Shown: piece after piece, positions 33,147 through 41,592 of the stretch | Numbering within the stretch: position 1 is the stretch's first letter | Layout of the letters: each line of letters begins with the position of its first letter | Assembly (NCBI GenBank): GCA_025355875.1 | Contig: JANXYV010000152.1 | Coordinates: 1-45,838 of the forward strand | DNA: 45,838 bases | Direction: 5' to 3' | Origin: Prolixibacteraceae bacterium | GTDB taxonomy: Bacteria > Bacteroidota > Bacteroidia > Bacteroidales > Prolixibacteraceae | The notes under the pieces: generated by a model | What the model saw: the letters and a program-made list of their open reading frames with translations, nothing else | What the model was told of the DNA's origin: nothing | Database searches by the model: none | Translations under genes and position numbers: made by a program

Positions 33147-34250
33147 ATGAACAAAACTGAAATGAATAGCAATTGCCCGGTAATACTGAATTCGCAACCC
33201 GTTTCTGTCCGTGAAATTTCGGATTGGTGTGAAAGGAGAATCCCTGACCCTTCCGTTCCTGAATGGGAGAAAGAATTGTTTTCATTTCTGAATGAATGGT
33301 TCTCGGATGCTGATTTTGTATTGGCACAAACTTCAGGAAGTACCGGCGAACCCAAACCTGTTGAATTGCCCAAATCGCTCATGTGCAAGAGTGCAGAACG
33401 AACCATCGGATATTTCGGACTGAAAAAAGGTGACCACATTTTACTCAGTTTGCCTTGCCGGTATATCGCCGGAAAAATGATGGTGGTCCGCACAATTGTT
33501 GGGCGAATGAATCTGATAACGGCAGATCCGGCTGGCAATTTTGATTTTTTGAAGAACGAAACGTTCGATTTTGGCGCGATGGTTCCCAACCAGATTTTCA
33601 AAATTCTTGAAAAGCCTTCGGGAATGGAAATCCTGCAAAAAATTCGAAATTTACTGGTTGGAGGTTCCGCAATTTCTTCCTCACTGGAAGCACAAATCGC
33701 TCCGCTTTCAAACCGGGTATTTTCAACTTACGGAATGACCGAAACCGCCTCGCACATTGCCATCCGGGAACTTTCGGGAGCGCAAAGATCAGATTTCTAC
33801 CAGTGTTTGCACGGAATTTCGGTGAGCGTCAATGAAAATAATTGCCTTCGGATTCACCTCCCGGAACTGGCAGAACCTTTGCAAACCAACGATCTGGCGG
33901 AACTTCAGTCGGAAACAAGTTTCAAAATTCTGGGCCGGGCCGATTCGGTTATCATTTCCGGAGGAATAAAATATTCGCCGGAAATAATTGAGAAAAAATT
34001 GGAAGGATTATTTGCCCAACGGTTTATCATTTCATCGCTTCCGGATGAAAAGCTGGGCGAAAAACTGGTGCTGGTCATCGAAGGCAATGACTCTCCTACC
34101 CAATCCGTAAAGGAAAAGCTTGAAACGATTCTACCGTCATTCGAACTGCCCAAATCCATTCTTTTTTTGGAACAGTTTCCTGAAACATCCTCTGGAAAAA
34201 TAATTCGTGGCGAAGTCCAATTGGCTTTGAAAAGTGCAGGAAATATTTGA
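33147..34250 (+). CDS. menE: AMP-binding ligase, probably o-succinylbenzoate-CoA ligase
   Basis: A 367-residue adenylate-forming enzyme, much shorter than the usual 500 residues but in line with short MenE proteins of Bacteroidota. The phosphate-binding loop T-S-G-S-T-G-E-P-K is at about 62-70. S-T-Y-G-M-T-E-T-A-S (motif A5) is near 195-204, G-R-A-D-S-V-I-I-S-G-G-I-K-Y (A8) near 262-275, and the C-terminal lysine lies in S-S-G-K-I-I-R. All elements needed for adenylation are present. MenE attaches CoA to o-succinylbenzoate in menaquinone synthesis; no other men gene is in this window, so the substrate is inferred from size and pattern. A second start (ATG at 33162) is possible. It is followed 83 bases later by metG. 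Confidence 0.75.
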   Translation: MNKTEMNSNCPVILNSQPVSVREISDWCERRIPDPSVPEWEKELFSFLNEWFSDADFVLAQTSGSTGEPKPVELPKSLMCKSAERTIGYFGLKKGDHILLSLPCRYIAGKMMVVRTIVGRMNLITADPAGNFDFLKNETFDFGAMVPNQIFKILEKPSGMEILQKIRNLLVGGSAISSSLEAQIAPLSNRVFSTYGMTETASHIAIRELSGAQRSDFYQCLHGISVSVNENNCLRIHLPELAEPLQTNDLAELQSETSFKILGRADSVIISGGIKYSPEIIEKKLEGLFAQRFIISSLPDEKLGEKLVLVIEGNDSPTQSVKEKLETILPSFELPKSILFLEQFPETSSGKIIRGEVQLALKSAGNI

Positions 34251-34301
34251 ATCTGCCACCCACTGACGCTTCCACTTTTCCGTTCAACTCAAAAAATCGA
34301 C

Positions 34302-34309
34302 TATCTTTG
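34302..34309 (+). promoter_or_regulatory. Promoter -7 box for metG
   Basis: TATCTTTG fits the Bacteroidota TAnnTTTG -7 consensus and lies 24 bases before the metG ATG. The expected TTTG at about -33 is poor (TTTTC around 34276-34280), so this is a partial match. It suggests metG can be transcribed independently of the upstream menE. Confidence 0.5.
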
Positions 34310-34333
34310 TGACCCTCAGTAAAACCTTTTTCA

Positions 34334-36367
34334 ATGACTGAATTTAAACGTACCCTCATTACTTCGGCTTTGCCTTATGCCAATGGTCCGGTTCACATCG
34401 GACACCTTGCAGGCGTATATGTTCCGGCCGACATTTATGCCAGATACCTCCGTATGAATGGCGAAGAAGTGGCTTTTATCGGTGGTTCCGACGAACATGG
34501 TGTGCCAATTACCCTCAAAGCTAAAAATGAAGGAGTTACTCCGCAGGATATCGTGGATAAATACCACGGCATGATCAAAGATTCGTTTAAACGCTTCGGA
34601 ATTTCGTTCGATATTTATGCCCGGACCAGCGATCCAATTCATTATCAGACTGCTTCCGAAATATTCCTGAAGCTTTATCAGGATGGAAAGTTCGTTGAAA
34701 AAACATCTGAACAATATTACGACGCTGAAAACAAACAGTTTTTGGCCGACCGTTACATAACCGGAACTTGTCCGAAATGTGGATTCGAAAAAGCATATGG
34801 CGACCAGTGTGAAAGCTGCGGAAGTGCATTGAGTCCGAACGAACTGATCAATCCGAAATCGATGATCAGCGGAAATGTTCCGGAATTGAAAGAAACCAAA
34901 CACTGGTATTTGCCGCTTGATCAATACGAAGGCTGGCTAAAGGAATGGATTCTGGCAGGTCACAAAGAATGGAAATCGAATGTTTATGGACAGTGTAAAT
35001 CATGGATCGATGGTGGTTTGCAGCCACGTGCCGTAACCCGAGACCTGGATTGGGGCATTCCGGTTCCATTGGAAGGAGCTGACGGAAAGGTACTTTACGT
35101 TTGGTTCGATGCGCCGATTGGTTACATATCGGCCACCAAGGAATGGACTCTGGAATGGGAAAAGTGGTGGAAAGATCCGGAAACCAAACTGGTACATTTT
35201 ATTGGCAAGGACAACATCGTTTTTCATTGCATCATTTTCCCGATCATCCTGAAAGCTGAAGGTTCCTATATTTTGCCCGAAAATGTTCCGGCCAATGAAT
35301 TCCTGAATCTGGAAGGCGATAAAATCTCCACTTCGCGCAACTGGGCCGTCTGGCTGCATGAATACCTGGAAGAATTTCCGGGAAAGGAAGATGTGCTGAA
35401 ATATGTGCTCACCGCCAATGCTCCTGAAACCAAAGACAATGATTTTACCTGGAAAGATTTTCAGGCACGAAACAACAATGAACTGGTTGCCGTGCTTGGT
35501 AACTTTGTAAACCGTGCGCTGGTCCTGACCCAAAAATATTACGACGGAAAAGTTCCGGCGGCCGGAGTCCTTTCTGAGGCGGATGTTTCTGCTTTGGTTG
35601 AAATATCATTGATTAAAGCTGATGTGGAAAAAAGTATTTCGCAATACCGTTTCCGCGAAGCCTTGAAATTCGCCATGGACCTGGCCCGTTTGGGAAACAA
35701 GTACCTTGCCGATGCCGAGCCATGGAAAGTGGTGAAAACCGATCCGCTTCGGGTTGAAACCATCATGAACGTGTGTTTGCAGATTACCGCCAACCTGACC
35801 ATTATTCTCGCACCATTCCTTCCGTTCAGCATGGATAAGCTTCGCATTTTTCTGAATATCGACGAACTGAACTGGAGCAATCTGGGCCGTTCCGACCTGT
35901 TGAAAGTTGGTCATCAAACCAATACTCCGGAATTGCTTTTCGAGAAGATTGAAGACGAGGTGATCGAATTTCAGGTGAACAAACTGCTGGCTACCAAAAA
36001 AGCAAACGAAGCGGCCAATGCTCAAGCCGCGCCAGCCAAAGAAAACTGCACGTTCGATGATTTTAACAAGATGGACATCCGAACCGGGACCATTCTGGAA
36101 GCAGAACGGGTACCCAAAACGAAGAAATTACTGAAATTGACCATTGACACCGGAATCGACCAGCGAACCGTGGTTTCAGGAATCGCCGAATATTACAATC
36201 CAGAGGAGATTATTGGTCAGCAGGTAAGCATACTTGTCAACCTTGAACCTAAGGAATTGAAAGGAATCCAGTCGCAGGGAATGATCCTGATGGCGCAGGA
36301 TGCCGATGGTTCGCTGAAATTTGTTACCCCGGTATCGCCCGTTAAAAACGGATCGGAGATAAAATGA
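34334..36367 (+). CDS. metG: Methionine-tRNA ligase
   Basis: A 677-residue cytoplasmic enzyme that charges tRNA-Met for initiation and elongation. The HIGH motif is intact at residues 21-24. A zinc knuckle with C-P-K-C and C-E-S-C lies at about 145-163. The second ATP motif is K-I-S-T-S at 330-334, the form often seen in place of KMSKS in this phylum. The anticodon-binding helical domain follows (about 385-545). The C-terminal tRNA-binding (EMAP/Trbp111-type) domain covers about 574-677, starting [12 protein letters not shown]. Length and domain order are normal. A strong terminator follows at 36509-36537. Confidence 0.98.
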   Translation: MTEFKRTLITSALPYANGPVHIGHLAGVYVPADIYARYLRMNGEEVAFIGGSDEHGVPITLKAKNEGVTPQDIVDKYHGMIKDSFKRFGISFDIYARTSDPIHYQTASEIFLKLYQDGKFVEKTSEQYYDAENKQFLADRYITGTCPKCGFEKAYGDQCESCGSALSPNELINPKSMISGNVPELKETKHWYLPLDQYEGWLKEWILAGHKEWKSNVYGQCKSWIDGGLQPRAVTRDLDWGIPVPLEGADGKVLYVWFDAPIGYISATKEWTLEWEKWWKDPETKLVHFIGKDNIVFHCIIFPIILKAEGSYILPENVPANEFLNLEGDKISTSRNWAVWLHEYLEEFPGKEDVLKYVLTANAPETKDNDFTWKDFQARNNNELVAVLGNFVNRALVLTQKYYDGKVPAAGVLSEADVSALVEISLIKADVEKSISQYRFREALKFAMDLARLGNKYLADAEPWKVVKTDPLRVETIMNVCLQITANLTIILAPFLPFSMDKLRIFLNIDELNWSNLGRSDLLKVGHQTNTPELLFEKIEDEVIEFQVNKLLATKKANEAANAQAAPAKENCTFDDFNKMDIRTGTILEAERVPKTKKLLKLTIDTGIDQRTVVSGIAEYYNPEEIIGQQVSILVNLEPKELKGIQSQGMILMAQDADGSLKFVTPVSPVKNGSEIK

Positions 36368-36429
36368 CCATTTATTGTTGTAGAGACTCACAATCGTTTG
36401 TCTCCATATACCATCAAAATATAACCGAG

Positions 36430-36493
36430 CCAACAAAATGTTGGTTTGGTTTTCGTAAGCCTCAGTACCGCTTTCGGCGGGTCGGTTGCTTAC
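36430..36493 (+). other. Two hairpins in the metG 3' region
   Basis: CCAACA-AAA-TGTTGG (36430-36444) is a perfect 6-base stem followed by a T-rich run. Directly after it, GTAAGC (36455-36460) pairs with GCTTAC (36488-36493), with CCGC/GCGG pairing possible inside. With the terminator at 36509 there are three successive hairpins after metG. They may be processing or stability elements, or a small structured RNA. Confidence 0.5.
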
Positions 36494-36508
36494 CCTCTAT
36501 AAATCGAG

Positions 36509-36537
36509 ACCGCTTTCCCAAGGGAAGGCGGTTTTTT
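36509..36537 (+). terminator. Rho-independent terminator after metG
   Basis: ACCGCTTTCCC pairs with GGGAAGGCGGT through an AA turn: 11 pairs with one T-G wobble, followed directly by a run of T. It is the clearest intrinsic terminator in the window. It separates metG from the toxin-antitoxin pair. Confidence 0.9.
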
Positions 36538-36603
36538 CATTTCAACATTCCTTCTTTCTCCAAAAAGGACAGAATCGCTGATCCATACATGGTAAATAAA
36601 TAC

Positions 36604-36611
36604 TAATTTTG
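36604..36611 (+). promoter_or_regulatory. -7 box for the antitoxin gene
   Basis: TAATTTTG matches TAnnTTTG and lies 16 bases before the ATG at 36628. No TTG is seen at the proper -33 distance, so the match is partial. Confidence 0.4.
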
Positions 36612-36627
36612 CTAAAAAACAGTGCTT

Positions 36628-36873
36628 ATGAATTCGCTGGAACTCAAAAATAAAATCATCAAACAAATTGATAATCTGAATGAATCAGAGTTTGAAAGAG
36701 TTTACCATCAGTTACTGGAAATTCTTAAATCGGCAAACTACTATAAATTGTCCGAAGAAGAAAATGAAGCCATTGATTCGGCTTTGAAAGTAAGTGAAGA
36801 AGGAGAAACATACACCCATAATGAAGTAAGCTCCGAAGCCAGAAATAAATTTCCAAACCTGAAGTTCAAATGA
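36628..36873 (+). CDS. Antitoxin of a ParE/RelE-type pair
   Basis: An 81-residue, highly acidic protein (L-S-E-E-E-N-E-A-I-D-S-A-L, then S-E-E-G-E-T-Y-T-H-N-E-V). It lies directly before a RelE/ParE-type toxin frame and overlaps it by 4 bases (ATGA at 36870). The N-terminal half (about 1-45) is helical; the acidic C-terminal part is the type that wraps and neutralises the toxin. It begins at ATG 36628; a GTG at 36622 is less likely. I do not see a classical ribbon-helix-helix start, so DNA binding is uncertain. The call rests mainly on size, charge and context. The gene is intact although the toxin is frameshifted. Confidence 0.75.
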   Translation: MNSLELKNKIIKQIDNLNESEFERVYHQLLEILKSANYYKLSEEENEAIDSALKVSEEGETYTHNEVSSEARNKFPNLKFK

Positions 36874-37162
36874 GAACCGTTCGCTGGAACAAACTTGCGA
36901 GGCTTGATTACTATCAAAACATCAGCTACTTACTGCAAAACTGGTCGGAAAAAGAGGCTCAGAACTTTATCGACAAAGTATTTGAAATCGAATCCATCCT
37001 AAAAAAAGCAATATCGAATTTCAGAATACCGATCGAGTGGACATAAAGCGTTGCGTGATTAACAAACAGATTTCATTGTTTTACAGGGTAATTAACGGGA
37101 AGAAGATCGAACTTCTTCGATTTTGGAACAATAACCAGAATTTGAAAAATCTAAATCTTTGA
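36870..37162 (+). pseudogene. ParE/RelE-type toxin, frameshifted at an A7 tract
   Basis: From ATG 36870 the frame reads M-R-T-V-R-W-N-K-L-A-R-L-D-Y-Y, typical of ParE/RelE toxins, up to I-L-K-K, and then stops early at about 37046. After the A7 tract at 37001-37007 the frame two positions over continues the same family: N-I-E-F-Q-N-T-D-R-V-D-I-K-R-C-V-I-N-K-Q, then I-S-L-F-Y-R-V-I-N-G-K-K and I-E-L-L-R-F-W-N-N, ending with TGA at 37160-37162. One added base in or beside the A tract restores an about 97-residue toxin. It is therefore a recently broken gene, a phase-variable gene or a sequence error. Confidence 0.88.
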
Positions 37163-37498
37163 ACGATTGTCAACTACAGACATTTCATCTGGAACTCCTT
37201 TCGTGCGGGAAGATGACTTGCCAGATACAAAAATTAAATTGCCCTAACTTTGTGCCAAGATTTGACGAAAATTACCCTAACTATGTGACAGATAATTTTC
37301 CTATAAATTAAGTTATGGGCTTTGAGAAATTCTGTATTTTTTGCAATCTTTCTGGAATATCAGGTGATACCTTAATGATGATCAGCCAAACTTTCCAGGT
37401 CAGAATTCTTTTCGTAGTCGATTATTATGAGATTAAACACGGAAGTTAATTCCGTAATTCCTTTTCTTAACATTTGTATCGCTTTAAAACACAAATAT
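37163..37498. other. Gene-free stretch with duplicated promoter-like segment
   Basis: I see no gene in these 336 bases. They hold a near-perfect direct repeat: AAATTGCCCTAACTTTGTG at 37236-37254 and AAATTACCCTAACTATGTG at 37269-37287, each followed by AGAT a few bases later (offset 33 bases). The first contains TAACTTTG (37245-37252), a good Bacteroidota -7 box; the nearest upstream TTG (37218-37220) is 24 bases away, slightly too far. It may be the promoter of the ABM-like gene, with a long leader. Confidence 0.5.
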
Positions 37499-37792
37499 AT
37501 GTTTCAGGTTATCTGGGAATTGAAAGTAAAATTCAAGGAACGCGAAAAGTTCGAGCAGTTCTATGATGTAAAGGGTGAATGGGTGAAATTTTTCACCAAG
37601 TCTCCTGAATTTCTGGGAACAGATGTGCTGGAGAGCGGCGAAGGTGACGGAATTTTCCTGGTGATCGACGAATGGAATTCGGAAGAGAACTTTCAGGAAT
37701 TTGTGAAAAGCCGAAAAACTGAATATGAGTCGCTGGAAGAAAAAGCCAAATCGGCCAGCCGCACCAAGAAGCGAATTTGGATTTCAGCTTAA
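37499..37792 (+). CDS. Small ABM-like (dimeric alpha-beta barrel) protein
   Basis: A 97-residue cytoplasmic protein. The ATG at 37499 starts the conserved domain directly (M-F-Q-V-I-W-E-L-K-V); an in-frame ATG at 37427 would add a poor extension. The pattern is strand V-I-W-E-L-K-V-K, helix E-R-E-K-F-E-Q-F-Y, a G-T-D-V-L strand, F-L-V-I-D-E-W and a final helix. It resembles the antibiotic-biosynthesis-monooxygenase-like ferredoxin fold. Members are often heme- or quinone-related enzymes or of unknown role. No substrate can be named. It is followed after 10 bases by the DNA glycosylase gene, likely cotranscribed. Confidence 0.6.
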   Translation: MFQVIWELKVKFKEREKFEQFYDVKGEWVKFFTKSPEFLGTDVLESGEGDGIFLVIDEWNSEENFQEFVKSRKTEYESLEEKAKSASRTKKRIWISA

Positions 37793-37802
37793 ACTGAATG
37801 CC

Positions 37803-38441
37803 ATGAACCCGATGCAAATTTTCAAAAACAAGAATATTGTCAATACTGAAGATATCTCGGATTTGATCAGAAAGGACAGCATCTTTGCCGGTATCAGCGA
37901 AAAATATGGAAGTCCACCAAACTGGTCCCGGCCGCATGGATTCATTTCCTTATCCAGAATGATCCTCGAACAGCAGGTGAGTTTAGCTTCTGCCAATGCC
38001 CATTTTCTAAAACTCAATAACTATCTGGAGGAGTTTTCTCCTGAAAACATTCTCAGGCTCAACGATGAGGAAATGAGAACTTGTCAGATCAGCCGGCAAA
38101 AGGCAAATTATCTGCGCGCTTTCTCACATGCAATTCTAAGCGGCGAAATTGATGTGGAAGAACTTCCGGATTTAGACGAAACCGAAGTTCGGAAACAACT
38201 GACAGGCATCAAGGGAATTGGCCATTGGACCGCCGATGTTTATCTGATGTTTTGCCTTCAATCGAAAGATATTTTTCCGGTTGGTGATGTAGCGCTGGTC
38301 AATACCGTCAAAGAATTAAGTGATGCAGTCACGAAAGAAGAAATTGTTTTGCTGGCTGAAAAGTGGAAGCCTTTCCGATCACTGGCAAGCTATTTTTTGT
38401 GGCACTACTATCTGAAAAAACGAAACCGATTTTCAGAGTAA
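37803..38441 (+). CDS. DNA-3-methyladenine glycosylase II-like (HhH-GPD) protein
   Basis: A 212-residue base-excision-repair glycosylase of the HhH-GPD superfamily, AlkA-like. R-M-I-L-E-Q-Q-V-S-L-A-S-A is the usual start of the helical core. The helix-hairpin-helix is L-T-G-I-K-G-I-G-H-W-T-A-D-V at about 136-149, and the catalytic aspartate is expected at Asp162 in F-P-V-G-D-V-A-L. P-F-R-S-L-A-S-Y-F-L-W-H near the C-terminus is also typical. It lacks the N-terminal TBP-like domain of E. coli AlkA, as do many short homologues. The start at ATG 37803 was preferred over an in-frame start at 37725 that overlaps the previous gene. It would remove alkylated bases from DNA. Confidence 0.9.
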   Translation: MNPMQIFKNKNIVNTEDISDLIRKDSIFAGISEKYGSPPNWSRPHGFISLSRMILEQQVSLASANAHFLKLNNYLEEFSPENILRLNDEEMRTCQISRQKANYLRAFSHAILSGEIDVEELPDLDETEVRKQLTGIKGIGHWTADVYLMFCLQSKDIFPVGDVALVNTVKELSDAVTKEEIVLLAEKWKPFRSLASYFLWHYYLKKRNRFSE

Positions 38442-38477
38442 ATTGTATTTCCTGTCAAATCCTGAATTCTATTTTTT

Positions 38478-39131
38478 ATGCCCAACTTTTCTCACATTCT
38501 TTTCGACCTCGACGGAACACTAACCAATCCCCGCCTGGGAATAGGCAATTCCCTGAAATATGCTCTCAGTCAGATGCAGATTGACGATTACTCCGACGAG
38601 ATCCTGGAACGTTTTGTAGGTCCGCCGCTTCAGGAAAGTTTTAAAAACTTGTTCGCGTTAAACGACCGAAATACTCAACTGGCGGTGGAGCATTTCAGGA
38701 ACTATTTTGGCGAAAAAGGTTTGTACGAAAACGAACCTTATCCGGGAATCGGCGAATTGCTTCACAAATTACATCTCTCGGGCAAACGCGTCTATGTGGT
38801 AACTTCAAAATTGGAGAAATACTCCCAAATGATCATCCGGCATTTTGAGTTCGACAGGTATATCGATGATTTGATCGGCGCCGAACCCAGCGGAAAACAT
38901 TCAGGAAAAGGACAATTGATCGCTGAACTAATGGAACGAAACCAAATTCTGCCGTCAAGTTCGGTAGTCATGATCGGCGATACACATTACGACCTGATTG
39001 GGGCAAAAGAGAACGGGATTTCGTGCATTGCAGTAACTTATGGCTTCGGAAAACAAGAAACCCTGAAAAGCTGCAATCCCGATTTTCTGGTTGAATCGGT
39101 TGATGAACTGGCTGAACTTTTGCTGGGATGA
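38478..39131 (+). CDS. HAD-family phosphatase (phosphoglycolate phosphatase-like)
   Basis: A 217-residue haloacid dehalogenase-type hydrolase. Motif I is F-D-L-D-G-T-L (nucleophile Asp10, acid Asp12). Motif II is the threonine or serine in Y-V-V-T-S-K near 108-110, motif III the lysine near S-G-K-H-S-G-K, and motif IV M-I-G-D-T-H-Y-D. The small helical cap between motifs I and II (about 15-85) places it with PGP/Gph-like phosphatases. Substrates range from phosphoglycolate to nucleotides, so the exact one is open. It lies 36 bases after the glycosylase gene on the same strand. Confidence 0.87.
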   Translation: MPNFSHILFDLDGTLTNPRLGIGNSLKYALSQMQIDDYSDEILERFVGPPLQESFKNLFALNDRNTQLAVEHFRNYFGEKGLYENEPYPGIGELLHKLHLSGKRVYVVTSKLEKYSQMIIRHFEFDRYIDDLIGAEPSGKHSGKGQLIAELMERNQILPSSSVVMIGDTHYDLIGAKENGISCIAVTYGFGKQETLKSCNPDFLVESVDELAELLLG

Positions 39132-39173
39132 ATTCCTGTTCTATTTTGTATTTCCCATTTTCTTTTTCCTGAA

Positions 39174-39185
39174 CACTGAGACTGA
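39174..39185 (+). repeat. CACTGAGACTGA element, copy 1
   Basis: The 12 bases CACTGAGACTGA in the gap before the lipid kinase gene recur exactly at 42039-42050. In both gaps they are accompanied by T-rich runs (CCCATTTTCTTTTTCC here, CCATTTTCCATTTTCC there). This looks like a low-complexity dispersed intergenic element of Bacteroidota. Confidence 0.5.
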
Positions 39186-39260
39186 CAACTGATCACTTTT
39201 CACTACTTTTTTCTGAATCCTTTTTTTCCTATCTTGAGCTAGAATTTAAAGGCCATCCAA

Positions 39261-40223
39261 ATGGAAAATCCGCTGCAAAAAGATTGTTGGTTTGTCATTT
39301 TAAATCCACATGCTGGTTCGGGACGTGGGAAAAAAGACCAGCCGCAAATAATCAGGAGCCTCACCAAATCAGGATTGCCCTTTGAATTTGGGGTTTCCGA
39401 CTTTCCAAAACACACCATACAGCTAACGATACAGGCTATTGCCGATGGGTATCGCAAAATAATCGTCGCAGGTGGCGACGGAACCTTGAATGAAGCTGTA
39501 AACGGCATCTTTTTGCAAACTGTTTGTCCCATTGAAGAAATCACCATTGGCGTAATTCCGGTTGGAACCGGAAACGACTGGATAAAAACCTTCGGCATTC
39601 CCAATGAATACAATGCCGCGGTCGAAACAATCAAAAATGCAAAAACAATGCATCAGGATGTTGGACAAATCACCTTTGCTGAAAACACGGTTCAACGAAT
39701 CTGGTACTTTGCCAATATGGCCGGTTTTGGATTCGATGCCATGGTTGCCGGCAAAACAAACCTATTTAAAAACCAGGGGAAAAGCGGAATTTCGCTGTAT
39801 TTGAAAGCGCTTGGCTCAAGTTTTCTGAATTATCAGACAGATAATATCCGCCTAATCCTCGACAACCAGATCCTCGACGAAGCAATTTTCTCAGTCAGCA
39901 TTGGTATTGGAAAATACAATGGCGGAGGGATGATGCAGGCTCCGGGAGCAATTCCTGATAAAGGACTGTTCCAGGTAACCGTCATCCGGAAGATCGGATT
40001 GTTTGGAATACTTCGGAATCTGGTGGGCTTGTATTCCGGAGAATTCATCAAGGACCGCCGCGTTTCCACCCATTTTGCAAGCCATATCTCGATCAGTGCT
40101 GCTAAAAACATTGCAGGAGAAGCCGATGGCGAAATTCTCGGTGATAATAAATTTAAGGTAAGTATGTATTCACAAAAATTAAACGTTATTTTTAATCCTG
40201 AAAAATATTTGAAATTTTCGTAG
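39261..40223 (+). CDS. Diacylglycerol/lipid kinase family protein (YegS/DgkB-like)
   Basis: A 320-residue soluble kinase. The N-terminal domain opens with N-P-H-A-G-S-G-R-G, and the nucleotide-binding G-G-D-G-T-L-N-E motif is at about 72-79, followed by V-I-P-V-G-T-G-N-D-W. The C-terminal beta domain contains G-F-G-F-D-A and the conserved G-E-A-D-G-E segment near 285-291. These are the signatures of the DAGK catalytic family that phosphorylates diacylglycerol, sphingosine or related lipids with ATP. No membrane helix is present, so it is membrane-associated at most. It is followed 33 bases later by mscL. Confidence 0.9.
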   Translation: MENPLQKDCWFVILNPHAGSGRGKKDQPQIIRSLTKSGLPFEFGVSDFPKHTIQLTIQAIADGYRKIIVAGGDGTLNEAVNGIFLQTVCPIEEITIGVIPVGTGNDWIKTFGIPNEYNAAVETIKNAKTMHQDVGQITFAENTVQRIWYFANMAGFGFDAMVAGKTNLFKNQGKSGISLYLKALGSSFLNYQTDNIRLILDNQILDEAIFSVSIGIGKYNGGGMMQAPGAIPDKGLFQVTVIRKIGLFGILRNLVGLYSGEFIKDRRVSTHFASHISISAAKNIAGEADGEILGDNKFKVSMYSQKLNVIFNPEKYLKFS

Positions 40224-40256
40224 TTCATCTTTTGTCAAACTAAAACATTAAAGATT

Positions 40257-40679
40257 ATGAAGTTAGTTGATGAGTTTAAAGCATTTGCCATGCGCGGTAA
40301 CGTGGTTGACATGGCGGTAGGTATCATTATTGGAGGCGCATTCGGGAAAATCATAAGTTCGGTGGTTGCCGATGTAATTATGCCACCAATCGGTCTCCTG
40401 ATGGGTGGCGTGAGTTTTACCGATCTGAAAATCATTATGAAAGATCCGGTGATGGATGCAGCCGGAAAAATTACTAAACAGGCCGTTTCGATTAATTATG
40501 GAAACTTCATTCAAACGACAGTCGATTTCCTGATTATTGCTTTTGCCATTTTCATGATGATCAAAGCTATGAACAGCCTGAAGAAAAAGGATGAGGCACC
40601 GGTTGAAGCACCTGCTCCGCCGCCATCGAATGAAGAAGTTTTGTTGTCCGAAATCAGGGATTTGCTTAAAAATAAATAA
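40257..40679 (+). CDS. mscL: Large-conductance mechanosensitive channel
   Basis: A 140-residue MscL, the inner-membrane pore that opens under high tension to release solutes during hypo-osmotic shock. The N-terminal helix and gate helix are [20 protein letters not shown] followed by [15 protein letters not shown]. The second membrane helix is at about 78-102, and a charged C-terminal helix ([12 protein letters not shown]) ends the protein. A proline- and alanine-rich linker (about 113-124) is present. Length and order are normal. It is followed by the LD-carboxypeptidase gene after 7 bases. Confidence 0.97.
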   Translation: MKLVDEFKAFAMRGNVVDMAVGIIIGGAFGKIISSVVADVIMPPIGLLMGGVSFTDLKIIMKDPVMDAAGKITKQAVSINYGNFIQTTVDFLIIAFAIFMMIKAMNSLKKKDEAPVEAPAPPPSNEEVLLSEIRDLLKNK

Positions 40680-40686
40680 GAACCTG

Positions 40687-41592
40687 ATGGTCATTCCTCC
40701 TTTCCTCATGACCGGCGACCGCATCCGGATTGTTTCGCCTGCCGGAAAAGTGCAGAAGGACAAAGTGCTTCAGAGTATTGAATTGCTTCAGGATGAAGGC
40801 TTTGAAGTGGTGATCGGCAAGCATGTTTTCGACAACCATTTTCAATATTCCGGAAGAGATCAGCAGCGGGCGTCTGATTTGGAGGAAGCGATTCATGATT
40901 CGCAAACCAAGGCAATTATTTGTGCCCGCGGAGGATATGGAACTGTTCGAATCATTGAAAAGACTGACTTTTCGCCACTGATAAAAAACCCGAAATGGCT
41001 GGTTGGTTTCAGTGATGTGACGGTTATTCATTCTGCCTTGAACAAGCTGGGAATTGCCAGTATTCACGGTGCGATGCCCGGATTTTTCATCGAGGACAAA
41101 AAGCCAACACAAAGTTTTTTCAGCCTGATGGAAATCCTCACTTCAGGAAAATCGCAGTTCCAAATTCCAGGTAATCCACTCAACCGTGCCGGAACTTGTT
41201 CAGGAGAGCTGGTTGGTGGAAACCTCTCCATGATTTATAGTCTTCAGGGAACGCCCTGGCAACTCGAAACTTCAGGCAAGATTCTAATTCTTGAAGATCT
41301 GTCGGAATATCTGTATCACCTCGACCGGATGATGCAAAACCTCCGTTTAGCCGGACAGCTGAAAAACCTGGCCGGACTGGTTGTAGGCGGGTTTACCGAC
41401 ATGAAAGACAATGAAAGTCCGTTTGGAAAGTCGGCGTACGAAATTATTCTGGAAGCGGTTCAGGATGATCACTTTCCAGTCTGTTTCGACTTTCCGGCGG
41501 GGCATATTCCAAAAAACCTGGCGTTGATGCTGGGAAGCAACTATCATCTGGAAGTTTCTGAAAACTCACAGTTAACCCGTCAAACGAAATGA
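40687..41592 (+). CDS. ldcA: LD-carboxypeptidase (muramoyltetrapeptide carboxypeptidase, S66)
   Basis: A 301-residue serine peptidase that removes the terminal D-alanine from tetrapeptides during murein recycling. The start is ATG 40687, which directly gives M-V-I-P-P-F-L-M-T-G-D-R-I-R-I-V-S-P-A-G; an earlier in-frame ATG at 40591 lies inside mscL and is rejected. C-A-R-G-G-Y-G-T and the nucleophile serine in G-F-S-D-V-T are at about 80-105. The catalytic glutamate is expected in S-G-E-L-V-G-G-N and the histidine in P-A-G-H-I-P-K-N near the C-terminus. No signal peptide, as expected for the cytoplasmic family. It overlaps yraN by 4 bases. Confidence 0.93.
   Translation: MVIPPFLMTGDRIRIVSPAGKVQKDKVLQSIELLQDEGFEVVIGKHVFDNHFQYSGRDQQRASDLEEAIHDSQTKAIICARGGYGTVRIIEKTDFSPLIKNPKWLVGFSDVTVIHSALNKLGIASIHGAMPGFFIEDKKPTQSFFSLMEILTSGKSQFQIPGNPLNRAGTCSGELVGGNLSMIYSLQGTPWQLETSGKILILEDLSEYLYHLDRMMQNLRLAGQLKNLAGLVVGGFTDMKDNESPFGKSAYEIILEAVQDDHFPVCFDFPAGHIPKNLALMLGSNYHLEVSENSQLTRQTK

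Noticed and set aside
36870-37162. Programmed ribosomal frameshift in the toxin gene
   Set aside because: The A7 tract could slip, but no downstream stimulatory structure was seen and toxins of this family do not usually use it; mutation, phase variation or sequence error is simpler.
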